A stretch of 49,785 bases of DNA from Lachnospiraceae bacterium (lineage in GTDB: Bacteria; Bacillota; Clostridia; Lachnospirales; Lachnospiraceae): contig CAAGSD010000049.1 in assembly GCA_900772845.1 (NCBI GenBank), forward strand, positions 1 to 49,785. Reading direction: 5' to 3'. Below the pieces are notes generated by a model. It was not told where the DNA came from. It saw only the letters and a program-made list of their open reading frames with translations, and did no database searches. The first letter of the stretch is position 1, and each line of letters opens with the position of its first letter. This document shows positions 41,927-49,785 of the stretch, one piece after another. The position numbers and the translations under genes were made by a program.

Positions 41927-43294
41927 TTAGTTCTCCTGACCCTTTACTGCGAAGCATACGCCGGTGTCATCAGGCTTGTCCTCATCAAACTTATAATCCT
42001 TACCGGGCAGAATGGCATTCAGGATGATACCGGTCAGAGCGCCGACTGCCAGTCCGGACAGGCTGATGGTGATCTCGCCGATGTGGAATGCGATAGCGCC
42101 TGCTGCACTATAGTTGATACCGATGGACAGTACCAGGATCAGAGCAGCGATGATAACGTTACGACTCTTGGTGAAATCTACCTGAGTCTCAACAATGTTA
42201 CGAACACCGACTGCAGAGATCATACCGTACAGTACCAGAGATACACCACCGCAGGTAGCGGTAGGCATACATCCGATCAGTGCTGCCACCTTCGGGGAGA
42301 AGGAGAACAGTACTGCAAAGCCTGCTGCAATACGGATGACTCTGGGATCGAATACCTTGGTCAGAGACAGTACACCGGTGTTCTCACCGTAAGTGGTATT
42401 CGCAGGAGCACCGAACAGGGATGCAATAATGGTAGCCAGGCCATCACCCAACAGCGTACGATGCAATCCGGGCTCCTTGATATAGTTGATACCCACAGTG
42501 GAAGAAATAGCGGAGATATCTCCGATATGCTCTACCATGGTAGCCAGTGCGATCGGCATAATGGTGATCACGGAAGTGATCAACAGAGAAGTGTTGCCGT
42601 CGGACAGTGCCCAAAAAGCAGTCTCATTCCAGTGGATAGGAAGTCCGATCCATGCAGCTTCCGCAACCGGAGCAAAATCCACACGGCCTAAGATAGCTGC
42701 CAGCACATAAGAACCAACAACACCGATGATGATCGGAACGATCTTCACCATTCCCTTACCCCAGATATTGCAGATTACTACCAGTGCAATTGCGACCACT
42801 GCGATCAGCCAGTCTGCGGAACAGTTGTCGATTGCGGACTGGGACAGGGTCAGACCGATGGCAATGATGATAGGTCCGGTTACGATAGGCGGGAAGAAAC
42901 GCATTACCTTGCCGGTACCGAAGATTTTGATCAACAGGGATAATACCAGGTACAGCAGACCTGCACAGGCAACACCGAAGCAGGCATAAGGAAGCAGTGC
43001 GGAATTGTCCGCTCCGTCCGCCATGGGGGCAATCGCAGCATAACCGCCTAAGAATGCAAAGGAAGAACCCAGAAATGCGGGTACCTTTCTCTTGGTCAGC
43101 AGATGGAACAGTAAGGTTCCCAGACCTGCAAATAACAGTGTTGTGGATACATCCAGACCTGTCAGCATGGGTACCAGAATGGTGGCACCGAACATTGCGA
43201 ACATGTGCTGAAGTCCCAACAGAAGCATCTTGGGCACGCCCAAGGATCTGGCATCGTAAATGCCATTTTCGCCGAGTGTAGTCTTCTCGCTCAT
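41927..43294 (-). CDS. uraA: Uracil permease (UraA/NCS2 family)
   Basis: A 455-residue membrane protein with about 12-14 helices. The NCS2 blocks GLQHMFAMFGATILVPMLTG and FGAPANTTYGENTGVLSLT (the conserved NTTY/N motif) are present. It imports uracil with protons; xanthine transport is a less likely alternative. The ribosome site is AGGAGGAG. The leader contains a strong hairpin element at 43325-43405, and the promoter starts immediately after the SGNH gene. Confidence 0.93.
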   Translation of the reverse strand: MSEKTTLGENGIYDARSLGVPKMLLLGLQHMFAMFGATILVPMLTGLDVSTTLLFAGLGTLLFHLLTKRKVPAFLGSSFAFLGGYAAIAPMADGADNSALLPYACFGVACAGLLYLVLSLLIKIFGTGKVMRFFPPIVTGPIIIAIGLTLSQSAIDNCSADWLIAVVAIALVVICNIWGKGMVKIVPIIIGVVGSYVLAAILGRVDFAPVAEAAWIGLPIHWNETAFWALSDGNTSLLITSVITIMPIALATMVEHIGDISAISSTVGINYIKEPGLHRTLLGDGLATIIASLFGAPANTTYGENTGVLSLTKVFDPRVIRIAAGFAVLFSFSPKVAALIGCMPTATCGGVSLVLYGMISAVGVRNIVETQVDFTKSRNVIIAALILVLSIGINYSAAGAIAFHIGEITISLSGLAVGALTGIILNAILPGKDYKFDEDKPDDTGVCFAVKGQEN

Positions 43295-43324
43295 TTTTCT
43301 CCTCCTATGTCATAGACATGTGAA

Positions 43325-43405
43325 CATGTAACTATTTTTCGCCGCATAAATTCGGGCAGATAGTCCTCTATCTGCCCACACCTATGTGACTTTATTAGTT
43401 ACATG
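43325..43405 (-). repeat. 81-bp inverted-repeat element forming the uraA leader
   Basis: Ends CATGTAACTA and TAGTTACATG are perfect 10-bp inverted repeats; inside lies the hairpin GGGCAGATAG-AGGA-CTATCTGCCC. It shares the GTAACTATT end with the dispersed repeat family. The uraA transcript starts at one end of it, so the whole element is in the 5' leader. No U tract follows. Confidence 0.7.
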
Positions 43406-43431
43406 ATAGCTTTTCACCGGTCTACAGTCAA
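43403..43431 (-). promoter_or_regulatory. uraA promoter
   Basis: On the minus strand: TTGACT (43431-43426), 17 bp, TATCAT (43408-43403), beginning 8 bp from the SGNH stop. Confidence 0.75.
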
Positions 43432-43439
43432 GAGGAAAA

Positions 43440-44483
43440 TCACTCCACTGCATGCTCCTTCAGAAAATCCAGCCAGATGGGAATGTACTGTGCCTTCAGG
43501 TGCACACCGTCGTAGGTATAGGACGCTGCCATGCCGCCGGTCTCATCACAGATCAGCGGATTTACATCCAGGAAAAATATTTTCCGGTCATCCGCCAGCT
43601 TTGCGATCTCTGCATTTCTGGCTTCAATTCCTTCGTTGGTGATATAATCCCCCTGTGCGGAGCGTTCCGTCGTTACTTTCATAATGGCCTGCAGATAGAT
43701 CACCGCATCCGGCTGCAGTTCCTGCAAATGCTGCACCGCTTCTCCGTAAGCTTTCATAAAGGATTCCACCGTGCCGGTTCCCATCTCGTTGATGCCGATC
43801 ATCAGGTAGATTTTGGAAAACTGCTTCTGTGACAGTGCTTCCTCCACCGTGATCTTTTTCTTCTGTCCCGGTACCGATACAATGGCACTGTCGAACATCT
43901 TGTAGATCGTCAGTCCCGTAGAGGCATAGAACGTGGAAGTCTTCTCCAGTCCGCCGTACTCATACATTCCCACCGTCCGGGAATCTCCGATAAATACCGC
44001 ATCATCAAAATAACTGTCATCCACCGTGTGATAGACCACTTTCTTCGGTGCTTCTTCCCCGGGAACTGCGGCAGCTGTGGAAGCCGCAGGCTCTTCTGCC
44101 TCAGATTCCGTTGTCTCCGTCAGATCCGTTTTGCCAGTCACCGGACTCTGCGTGGAAGCAGTTGTTTCCTCCGTGTCTGTCTGCGCACTTTGGTCTGCCG
44201 CTACAGGCTCTGTCCCGGCAGTCTCTCCCGGCACATTCCCGGATACAGATTCCCTGCCATCACTCTGTCTGTCTAACAGTTCCTGCCATTGCCCGTTTGC
44301 CAGCCGATCCACCAGCTGCACTCCTTTCGTATAGGTCTCCTGCAGCGGTTCTGTATACAGCTGCCACTGGTCTGTCCAGTTAAAAAATACAATTCCCGTC
44401 AGCAACAGGCATCCTAAAAAGGAGTATTTATGCAATTTTTCCTTCATTTTTGACAAAATATTTTTATTTTTTGCATGATTCAT
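43440..44483 (-). CDS. SGNH-fold esterase with N-terminal membrane anchor
   Basis: A protein of 347 residues. An N-terminal helix (FLGCLLLTGIVFFNW, about residues 22-36) is followed by a long Thr/Glu/Ser/Ala-rich low-complexity linker (about residues 75-145) and an SGNH domain with FIGDSRTVGM, IGINEMGTG (block III) and YDGVHLKAQY (Asp/His). It is the extracellular acyltransferase or esterase partner of the MBOAT protein encoded just before it. Such pairs, like PatA/PatB and DltB/DltD, add acyl groups to surface polymers. The target polymer is unknown. Confidence 0.85.
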   Translation of the reverse strand: MNHAKNKNILSKMKEKLHKYSFLGCLLLTGIVFFNWTDQWQLYTEPLQETYTKGVQLVDRLANGQWQELLDRQSDGRESVSGNVPGETAGTEPVAADQSAQTDTEETTASTQSPVTGKTDLTETTESEAEEPAASTAAAVPGEEAPKKVVYHTVDDSYFDDAVFIGDSRTVGMYEYGGLEKTSTFYASTGLTIYKMFDSAIVSVPGQKKKITVEEALSQKQFSKIYLMIGINEMGTGTVESFMKAYGEAVQHLQELQPDAVIYLQAIMKVTTERSAQGDYITNEGIEARNAEIAKLADDRKIFFLDVNPLICDETGGMAASYTYDGVHLKAQYIPIWLDFLKEHAVE

Positions 44484-44500
44484 TGCATAATGACCTTTTC

Positions 44501-45856
44501 CTAAAAACTAAAATACATAAAAGGATTGTTTCCTTCCAGCACCAATCTCCAGATGCAGTACCAGAACACTACTGCAAGCAATACTTTCACGATCAGCTTA
44601 TCCTCCCCCTTATGGTACAGCTTCTCAATGGCCGGGGTACATGCAAGTCCCGATACCGCCAGCAGCCCGCCATAAGTACTGAGTGCTTTCCAGGCATCCT
44701 CATATCCACCGCTGATCCCCGGTACCAGCCACAGCATTTTGTCCAGATAGACCCATAGCTGTGACAAGTCGGTGATAGCGAAACACATCCAGCTCATGGG
44801 GATGATCAGCCATAGATAGATATGAGGAAGTACTTTCATCTTATGGACCAGTTTCAGTCTCCCCAGCTGTCGTTCCAGCACAATACAGATCCAGAGCAGC
44901 CCGCCCCAGCAGAAGAAATTCCAGCTGACACCATGCCAGAACGCTGTCAGTATCCATACCACCAGAAGGTTAAAGATCGTCCGGAGCTCTCCCTGCCTGC
45001 TGCCGCCCAGAGGAATATACACATACCGGCAGAACCACTGCCCCAGTGTCATATGCCATCTGCGGTAAAAATCCCTGACACTTCTGGCCATGTAAGGTCT
45101 GCGGAAGTTCCGGGGCAGTTCCATCCCCAGCATCCGGCCCAGTCCCATGGCCATTAGGGAATATCCCCAGAAATCGAAATATATTTCCATGGAATAAGCG
45201 ATGGCCGCCAGCCATGCCAACGGTGTTGAAATGCTTTCAAATCCGGTCACCTGCACCTCGTGCCACAATATGCCCACACGATCCGCCAGCAGCACCTTCG
45301 CCGCCAGTCCCAGGATAAACAGCTTCATGCCGTCTTCCAGTCCCTGTACCGTAAAATCTCTGTCTTGCAGCTTCTCCGAGATCTCTCCATATCGGGTAAT
45401 AGGTCCGGAGATCAGTTTTGGAAACATGCTCACATAGGTGGCAAATTTCAAAAAAGAATACTCTCTGCTCACTTCCCCACGGTATACATCGATCAGATAG
45501 GACAGGATCTGGAAGGTATAGAAGCTGATGCCTAAGGGTAGTCCCGCCGGGTCTCCCCAGTCCTTGAACCAGAGCAGCACTGCCAGATTTAAAGTGAGAG
45601 CCACGATAAGCAGCAGTTTTTTCCGCCACAGTGTCTTAGGACTCCGCTTTGCCAGATGCAGACCGAAAAAATAGTTACACAGGATCGATATCATTAACAG
45701 GGGAAAATATCTGGCATCCCCCATGGCATAAAAAACAATGCTCCCCACGAGCAGTGTCAGGTTTCTGTATTTATGAGGTGTGATCCCGTAGACGATCAGG
45801 AAGACCGGCAGGAACCACAGCAGAAATTCAATACTGCTGAATATCAAAAAAATCAC
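44501..45856 (-). CDS. MBOAT family membrane-bound O-acyltransferase
   Basis: A protein of 451 residues with about 10-12 transmembrane helices. The MBOAT signatures are FRRPYMARSVRDFYRRWHMTL and the catalytic His in FWHGVSWNFF. It resembles AlgI/DltB/PatA acyl-carrier transferases that move acetyl (or other acyl) groups across the membrane. It starts with GTG 45856 after a weak AGAAAG site. The SGNH gene follows 17 bp later, so the pair acts together. Confidence 0.9.
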   Translation of the reverse strand: MIFLIFSSIEFLLWFLPVFLIVYGITPHKYRNLTLLVGSIVFYAMGDARYFPLLMISILCNYFFGLHLAKRSPKTLWRKKLLLIVALTLNLAVLLWFKDWGDPAGLPLGISFYTFQILSYLIDVYRGEVSREYSFLKFATYVSMFPKLISGPITRYGEISEKLQDRDFTVQGLEDGMKLFILGLAAKVLLADRVGILWHEVQVTGFESISTPLAWLAAIAYSMEIYFDFWGYSLMAMGLGRMLGMELPRNFRRPYMARSVRDFYRRWHMTLGQWFCRYVYIPLGGSRQGELRTIFNLLVVWILTAFWHGVSWNFFCWGGLLWICIVLERQLGRLKLVHKMKVLPHIYLWLIIPMSWMCFAITDLSQLWVYLDKMLWLVPGISGGYEDAWKALSTYGGLLAVSGLACTPAIEKLYHKGEDKLIVKVLLAVVFWYCIWRLVLEGNNPFMYFSF

Positions 45857-45960
45857 ATCTTTCTACTTTTATTGCTTTTATTTCTTTCATGTCCATCATT
45901 TTCATCATTTTTATCATACGCTGTCCGCCGGTCATGCTGACATGCCGGCTCACACGCTCT

Positions 45961-45996
45961 TACTATCATAGTAGCTTGAATCAATTCTTATTACAA
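45961..45996 (-). promoter_or_regulatory. MBOAT promoter with palindromic site
   Basis: On the minus strand: TTGTAA (45996-45991), 17 bp, TACTAT (45973-45968). A perfect palindrome TACTAT-C-ATAGTA (45961-45973) overlaps the -10. The rest of the 252-bp gap holds only the divergent DUF6062 promoter. Confidence 0.45.
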
Positions 45997-46047
45997 CAAA
46001 ACAATTCTTAATTTTAAATGACAGAATTTTACAACTGCGTAATCTTT

Positions 46048-46076
46048 TTGCAATTTTTAAACACTTCGTTTACAAT
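46048..46076 (+). promoter_or_regulatory. Promoter of the DUF6062-like gene
   Basis: TTGCAA (46048-46053), 17 bp, TACAAT (46071-46076), about 33 nt before the start. Confidence 0.65.
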
Positions 46077-46108
46077 AGTTGTAACACCTCTCAGAAAGGA
46101 TACTTCTC

Positions 46109-46870
46109 ATGAAAGAACAATTATATACCATCCCCTTAAACGATGCTGTAAACGCCCGGGATGAATGTCCCTTTTGCTTTATCCACCGCAATATCGAGCA
46201 GGATCTGTTAGACTTCGTCTTAGGCTCCGGATCCTCCTACATGGAAGCGGATATCCGCGAACAGACCGATAAAGCCGGCTTCTGCCGCTACCATTTCCAG
46301 AAGATGTTCGACTACGGTAACACTCTGGGAAATGCCTGGATCTTAAAGACCCACTATCAGCGCATGATCCGGGAAATGCAGCAGGAATTTGCCTCCTTCC
46401 GTCCCGGGAAAAGTTCTCTGCTGGGAAAATTCAAAAAGGCGGAAGGCAGCGAAAATACCATCGGCATGTGGATACGCTCCAAAGAGGATTCCTGTTATAT
46501 CTGCTCCCAGTACAAGGATACCTACGCCAGATATCTGGACACCTTTTTCTATCTGTGGAAAAATGATGAAGCCTTCCGGAATAAAGTCGTAAACGGCAAG
46601 GGCTTCTGCCTGCCCCATTTCGGAGACCTCTGTGAGGCTGCCGACCGTAAGCTCTCCGACAAGGAAAAGCAGGACTTTTACGATCAGCTGCTGCCGGTCA
46701 TGGAATCCAACATGGAACGTCTGGCCGAGGATGTATCATGGCTGGTGGAAAAATTTGATTACCGCAACAAGGATGCCGACTGGAAGAACTCCAAAGACGC
46801 CATCCAGCGCGGTATGCAGAAATTGAAAGGCGGGTATCCCGCAGATCCCGCCTATAAGATGTCTAAATAG
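46109..46870 (+). CDS. Cys-rich DUF6062-like protein
   Basis: A protein of 253 residues with paired cysteines: DECPFCFIHRN at about residue 20, GFCRYHFQKMF, DSCYICSQY at about residue 130, and GFCLPHFGDLC. The repeated CxxC plus FCxxHF pattern suggests a zinc-binding helical repeat. I recall a Clostridia family (DUF6062) like this of unknown function. AAAGG precedes the ATG. It stands alone. Confidence 0.75.
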   Translation: MKEQLYTIPLNDAVNARDECPFCFIHRNIEQDLLDFVLGSGSSYMEADIREQTDKAGFCRYHFQKMFDYGNTLGNAWILKTHYQRMIREMQQEFASFRPGKSSLLGKFKKAEGSENTIGMWIRSKEDSCYICSQYKDTYARYLDTFFYLWKNDEAFRNKVVNGKGFCLPHFGDLCEAADRKLSDKEKQDFYDQLLPVMESNMERLAEDVSWLVEKFDYRNKDADWKNSKDAIQRGMQKLKGGYPADPAYKMSK

Positions 46871-46877
46871 CCAGCTA

Positions 46878-47269
46878 ACTTGAAAGTTACGAAACAAAAA
46901 AACACATTTATGAATTGAGTGCATGGCTTGTAATGTAGGGTTGCCGTAAACCGGACGAACTCCCGGAGCAGCAGACACCTGCATGAGGGTCTGCTGCTCC
47001 GGGAGTTCTGTTTGTATTAAAAACGCCATTTTTCGCTAAAAAAATACAAAAAACGTAGATTTTGACCTTTTATAAGAGCTTATTTTCGCTAAAATAGGAA
47101 AAATAATAAAATCAGTACAAAAAATGCTTGATTTAGAAGTTTTTTTGTACTGATTTTGCTATTTTGATACGATTTGCGCCAAAGTAATAGAGAAGCAGAA
47201 ATACCTATGATGTTCAGATATTATAAAAATGCAGAATTCCTGCGGCTGATTGCCGCATAACTTTCAAGT
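46878..47269. repeat. 392-bp non-coding element with terminal inverted repeats
   Basis: ACTTGAAAGTTA (46878-46889) recurs inverted at 47258-47269. Two perfect long stems lie inside: 20 bp (46957-46976/46989-47008, GAACTCCCGGAGC...) and 17 bp (47108-47124/47141-47157, AAAATCAGTAC...). TTTTCGCTAAAA also recurs. The region fills the gap between convergent genes, and no open frame of note was seen. Confidence 0.75.
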
Positions 47270-47272
47270 GAA

Positions 47273-47872
47273 CTAACTCAGGATTTTCCTCCCCAGTTCA
47301 AGATACGTAAGTACCTCCTCATAGAACATTTCCGGTTGCAGGGCACCCTCCAGAACCTTCTCATTTAATAATCCTTTGATGGTCAGCTCCAGCATCTTCC
47401 GAAGCTTTATGACATCCTGTGGCGAAGCATATTTTTCCAGCTCCGCTCTGGCATAGATGGTCTCAAAAGTCTCTTCCAGCTGTCTTTTCCTCTCCTCCAC
47501 TGCCAACAGCGCCTCACTGACATCCTCCATCTGCGCCCGGTTCAGGAATTGCTGCAAATAAGGATATCCACACATGGCACGCATTTTTCCGCACTCCACC
47601 TGCTGCATCAGGGTAAACAGGTCTGTTTCCTTTGCATCTACCGTTGTGGAAAGTTCCAGCAGCAGATATCGCACACTATAATCATATACAAACTCATACA
47701 CGCCCAGCTTGCTTCCGAAATAGTGAAACAGCAGTCCCTTGCTGATGGCTGCCTCCCGTACAATATCGTCCGTACCGGCATGCTGATAGCCGTGCAGGGC
47801 AAATACTTTAAGTGCAGCATTGATCATCCTGTCCTGTTTTTCCTTTTTTAAATCAAAAAATTTCTCATTCAT
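47273..47872 (-). CDS. TetR-family transcriptional regulator
   Basis: A protein of 199 residues. The N-terminal helix-turn-helix (MINAALKVFALHGYQHAGTDDIVREAAISKGLLFHYFGSK) is typical of TetR. The C-terminal ligand domain is unlike any I can assign. It is divergent from the small acidic membrane protein at 47979. A target operon is not evident. Confidence 0.85.
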   Translation of the reverse strand: MNEKFFDLKKEKQDRMINAALKVFALHGYQHAGTDDIVREAAISKGLLFHYFGSKLGVYEFVYDYSVRYLLLELSTTVDAKETDLFTLMQQVECGKMRAMCGYPYLQQFLNRAQMEDVSEALLAVEERKRQLEETFETIYARAELEKYASPQDVIKLRKMLELTIKGLLNEKVLEGALQPEMFYEEVLTYLELGRKILS

Positions 47873-47978
47873 ATTGCAACATATCCCTTTTCATTTTCCT
47901 CAATAAGGTTTATTATGGTATCAGCATGTATAAATATTACAGTAGTTACATACACTATCACATGGAAGGAGCAACCCA

Positions 47979-48386
47979 ATGGCTAAAAAATTTGGCAGAT
48001 TTCTGCTGTTCACCGCAGCAGTAGGTACCGCAGCCGCAGCTGCTTACTACTATATGCAACAGAAAGATTCACAGCTGAAGGAATCTTCCGACGCTGATGA
48101 TGATTACGATGATTTTCACGAGGATTTAGACGAGAGTACCGAATTCTCCCGCAATTATGTTCCTCTGAACGCTTCCGCACAGGAACCCGTCTCCCCGAAA
48201 GCTCCCGAAGCATCTGCTTCCGAAGAGACATCCCCTGATGCTTCTGAAGCATCAGGCTTTACCCCTCTCTCCAGTCAGACAACAGATCTGGGCGAAGAGG
48301 ACACCGAAACGGCTGCTGACGTAGAAGAGTTCTTCGATGAAGAGGATCCTGAGGATGAAGAGCCTCCTATGCCTAAGGAAGATTAA
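47979..48386 (+). CDS. Small acidic membrane-anchored protein
   Basis: A protein of 135 residues. An N-terminal helix (FGRFLLFTAAVGTAAAAAYYY, residues 5-25) is followed by an extremely acidic Ser/Glu/Asp/Pro/Ala-rich tail without Cys. AAGGAG is 7 nt upstream of the ATG. Not recognised. The composition suggests a disordered tail on the membrane surface. Shares the promoter region with the TetR gene. Confidence 0.65.
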   Translation: MAKKFGRFLLFTAAVGTAAAAAYYYMQQKDSQLKESSDADDDYDDFHEDLDESTEFSRNYVPLNASAQEPVSPKAPEASASEETSPDASEASGFTPLSSQTTDLGEEDTETAADVEEFFDEEDPEDEEPPMPKED

Positions 48387-48414
48387 GGAAGATTCTTTTT
48401 TCAGATCACATTTT

Positions 48415-48459
48415 GGAAGGTCTCAGAGCCATGCTTTTTGCAGGTGTCTGAGACCTTCC
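48415..48459. other. Hairpin across the 3' end of the MocR gene
   Basis: GGAAGGTCTCAGA pairs with TCTGAGACCTTCC (13 bp, perfect), with the regulator's stop codon inside the left arm. There is no U tract on either strand, so a terminator role is weak; it may be a stability element. Confidence 0.5.
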
Positions 48460-49785
48460 TGCATTTCCGCTTCATCAATACTTCCAAAGCCCAACAGCAC
48501 GGTAGCTTTCCGCATTGTGACTTCCACCATATTCTCCGACATTCCGTAGACTTTCACTTTCTCCGCCGCTGCTCTCTCCAACAGTTCCTGTTCCGTAACA
48601 TCCCCCTTTGCCGTCAACAGAAGATGCAGCCCCGCATCCTCCCCGGAAATCACAAACTGCTTCTTAAACGGCTCCAGTCCGGCAAGCAGCAGGTCATGTT
48701 TAGCCCGGTAGCGCATCCGCATTTTATTCAGATGCCGCTCGAAATATCCATCCCGGATAAATTCATTCAATATCCGCTGATCGATTCTGGATACTGTGCA
48801 GGAATAAAAAAAGCAATCTCTGCGATACACTTCCAGGAGTTTCTCCGGTAATACCATATAGCTGACACGGATGGCCGGTGCGATAGCCTTGGAAAACGTA
48901 CCGATATAGATCACCTTTCCCTTCTCGTCAGAAGACTGCAGGGAAGGAATGGGCTTCCCGCGATACCGGAATTCACTGTCGTAATCGTCCTCGATCAGAT
49001 AGCGGTCCGGCTCCTTTTCCGCCCAGCGGAGCAGCTCCGCTCTCCTGCCGATGGTCATGACAGCACCGGTGGGATATTGGTGGGAAGGCATCACATAGGC
49101 TGCTCGGACAGGCAGTGTCGAAAGCCTGTCCGCCCGCATTCCCTTGTCATCCATATCCACGGTTTCAATGTGGTAGGCAAAAGATTGAAAGATCCGGTAA
49201 GCCCGCTTATATGTGGGATTTTCCATTGCAATGCCCACATGTCTCCCCAGTATTTTCTCCAATAACAGCAGCAGATAATCATTTCCGGCACCCACGATGA
49301 TCTGCTCCGGACGGCAGTTCACGCCACGGGAAGAATGCAGATACCGGCTGATGGTCAGCCGTAGATCATAATCTCCCTGAGGTTCCCCCTGGGCAAACAG
49401 GTCACTGTTGTTATCATTCAGAATGTTTTTCGTGATCCGTTTCCACACGCCTGCGGGGAAGCCGTTCATATCAATGCCGTAAGGAGAAAAATCAATGCAT
49501 CCTTCTTCCGGGACAGCCTCTTCCCCGGAAATATCTGTCTCTGACCCGTTCTCTTCCCGGGGTTCCATGGCAAAAATCCCCTCCAAGCGACAGACAAAAT
49601 ACCCCTTGTAAGGCCTTGCTTCAATATAACCCTCGCTTAACAGCTGATCATAGGCATAGTCCACAGTGCTTCTCGCCACCTGCAGGTATTCTGCCAGAGA
49701 ACGCGTGGAGGGAAGCCTCTCTCCTGCCAGAAGCTTCCCTTCCCTGATTTCCTGTCGTATATGCTCATATATCTGCTGGTACAGA
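48423..49785 (-). CDS. MocR-type GntR/aminotransferase regulator (N-terminus cut off)
   Basis: At least 454 residues, open to the window edge. The visible N-terminus is part of a GntR winged helix: YQQIYEHIRQEIREGK, then GERLPSTRSLAEYLQVARST, and RPYKGYFVC. A fold-type I PLP domain follows, with IEDDYDSEFR, YIGTFSKAIAPAIRVSY (PLP-binding Lys) and NKMRMRYRAKHDLL. MocR proteins such as PdxR and GabR activate vitamin B6 or amine genes. The effector is unknown. The hairpin 48415-48459 lies at its end. Confidence 0.88.
   Translation of the reverse strand, partial: LYQQIYEHIRQEIREGKLLAGERLPSTRSLAEYLQVARSTVDYAYDQLLSEGYIEARPYKGYFVCRLEGIFAMEPREENGSETDISGEEAVPEEGCIDFSPYGIDMNGFPAGVWKRITKNILNDNNSDLFAQGEPQGDYDLRLTISRYLHSSRGVNCRPEQIIVGAGNDYLLLLLEKILGRHVGIAMENPTYKRAYRIFQSFAYHIETVDMDDKGMRADRLSTLPVRAAYVMPSHQYPTGAVMTIGRRAELLRWAEKEPDRYLIEDDYDSEFRYRGKPIPSLQSSDEKGKVIYIGTFSKAIAPAIRVSYMVLPEKLLEVYRRDCFFYSCTVSRIDQRILNEFIRDGYFERHLNKMRMRYRAKHDLLLAGLEPFKKQFVISGEDAGLHLLLTAKGDVTEQELLERAAAEKVKVYGMSENMVEVTMRKATVLLGFGSIDEAEMQEGLRHLQKAWL

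Noticed and set aside
43295..43400. PyrR binding site or purine riboswitch in the uraA leader
   Set aside because: The conserved PyrR motif and the purine-aptamer loops are absent.

Overview
The window looks like a chromosomal segment of an anaerobic gut Firmicute of the class Clostridia, most likely family Lachnospiraceae. The evidence is the start of the 16S rRNA gene at the left edge, moderate GC content, AGGAGG-type ribosome sites, TTGACA/TATAAT promoters, lipoprotein solute-binding proteins with LxxC lipoboxes, a carbohydrate ABC transporter without its own ATPase, an FMN riboswitch on ribU, and several families (DUF975, YcxB-like, DUF6062-like, DUF6715-like) typical of that family. I cannot name the genus. 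No prophage, insertion sequence with a transposase, CRISPR array or replication origin was seen.

Layout. 1-760: an rRNA operon begins and runs leftwards, preceded by two tRNA-Ser genes. 831-9936: a plant-polysaccharide locus made of a GH115-like glucuronidase, a CE12 acetylesterase, two sugar ABC permeases and a lipoprotein binding protein, divergent from a membrane-anchored AraC-type regulator, with two cre-like sites between them. 9991-15495: a leftward tRNA-modification cluster (tsaE, tsaB, rimI, a zinc ribbon, rnz, a membrane-anchored unknown, tsaD, ispD). 15676-20123: a YcxB-like protein and a MacB/YknXYZ-type efflux system behind a palindromic operator. 20276-21298: FMN riboswitch and ribU. 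21544-29461: tex, two small membrane proteins, and secA-prfB (prfB with a +1 programmed frameshift). 29541-32703: an HD-GYP phosphodiesterase, a cytoplasmic pectin methylesterase and a GNAT protein behind a perfect consensus promoter.

32716-34553 is the most unusual part. It holds a nested inverted-repeat element with five 52-bp tandem repeats, then degV, then a candidate small RNA of about 120 nt with a strong promoter, two Spo0A-box-like sites, a C-rich apical loop and a terminator. 34569-39018: an Rrf2 regulator, metQ, metI, metN and cysK, probably one sulfur-amino-acid regulon. 39301-46870: aroA, an M19 dipeptidase, a uracil permease with a hairpin leader, an SGNH/MBOAT polysaccharide O-acylation pair, and a Cys-rich DUF6062-like protein. 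47273 to the end: a TetR regulator, a small acidic membrane protein and a MocR-type regulator cut by the window edge.

The intergenic spaces are rich in structured, non-coding repeats of at least five kinds: the GTAACTATTC family, the CGATATGA family, a 205-bp element before aroA, a 392-bp element with 12-bp terminal inverted repeats, and the 52-bp array with 24-bp inverted repeats. None encodes a protein. All functions are read from sequence and recalled family knowledge; no search was run.
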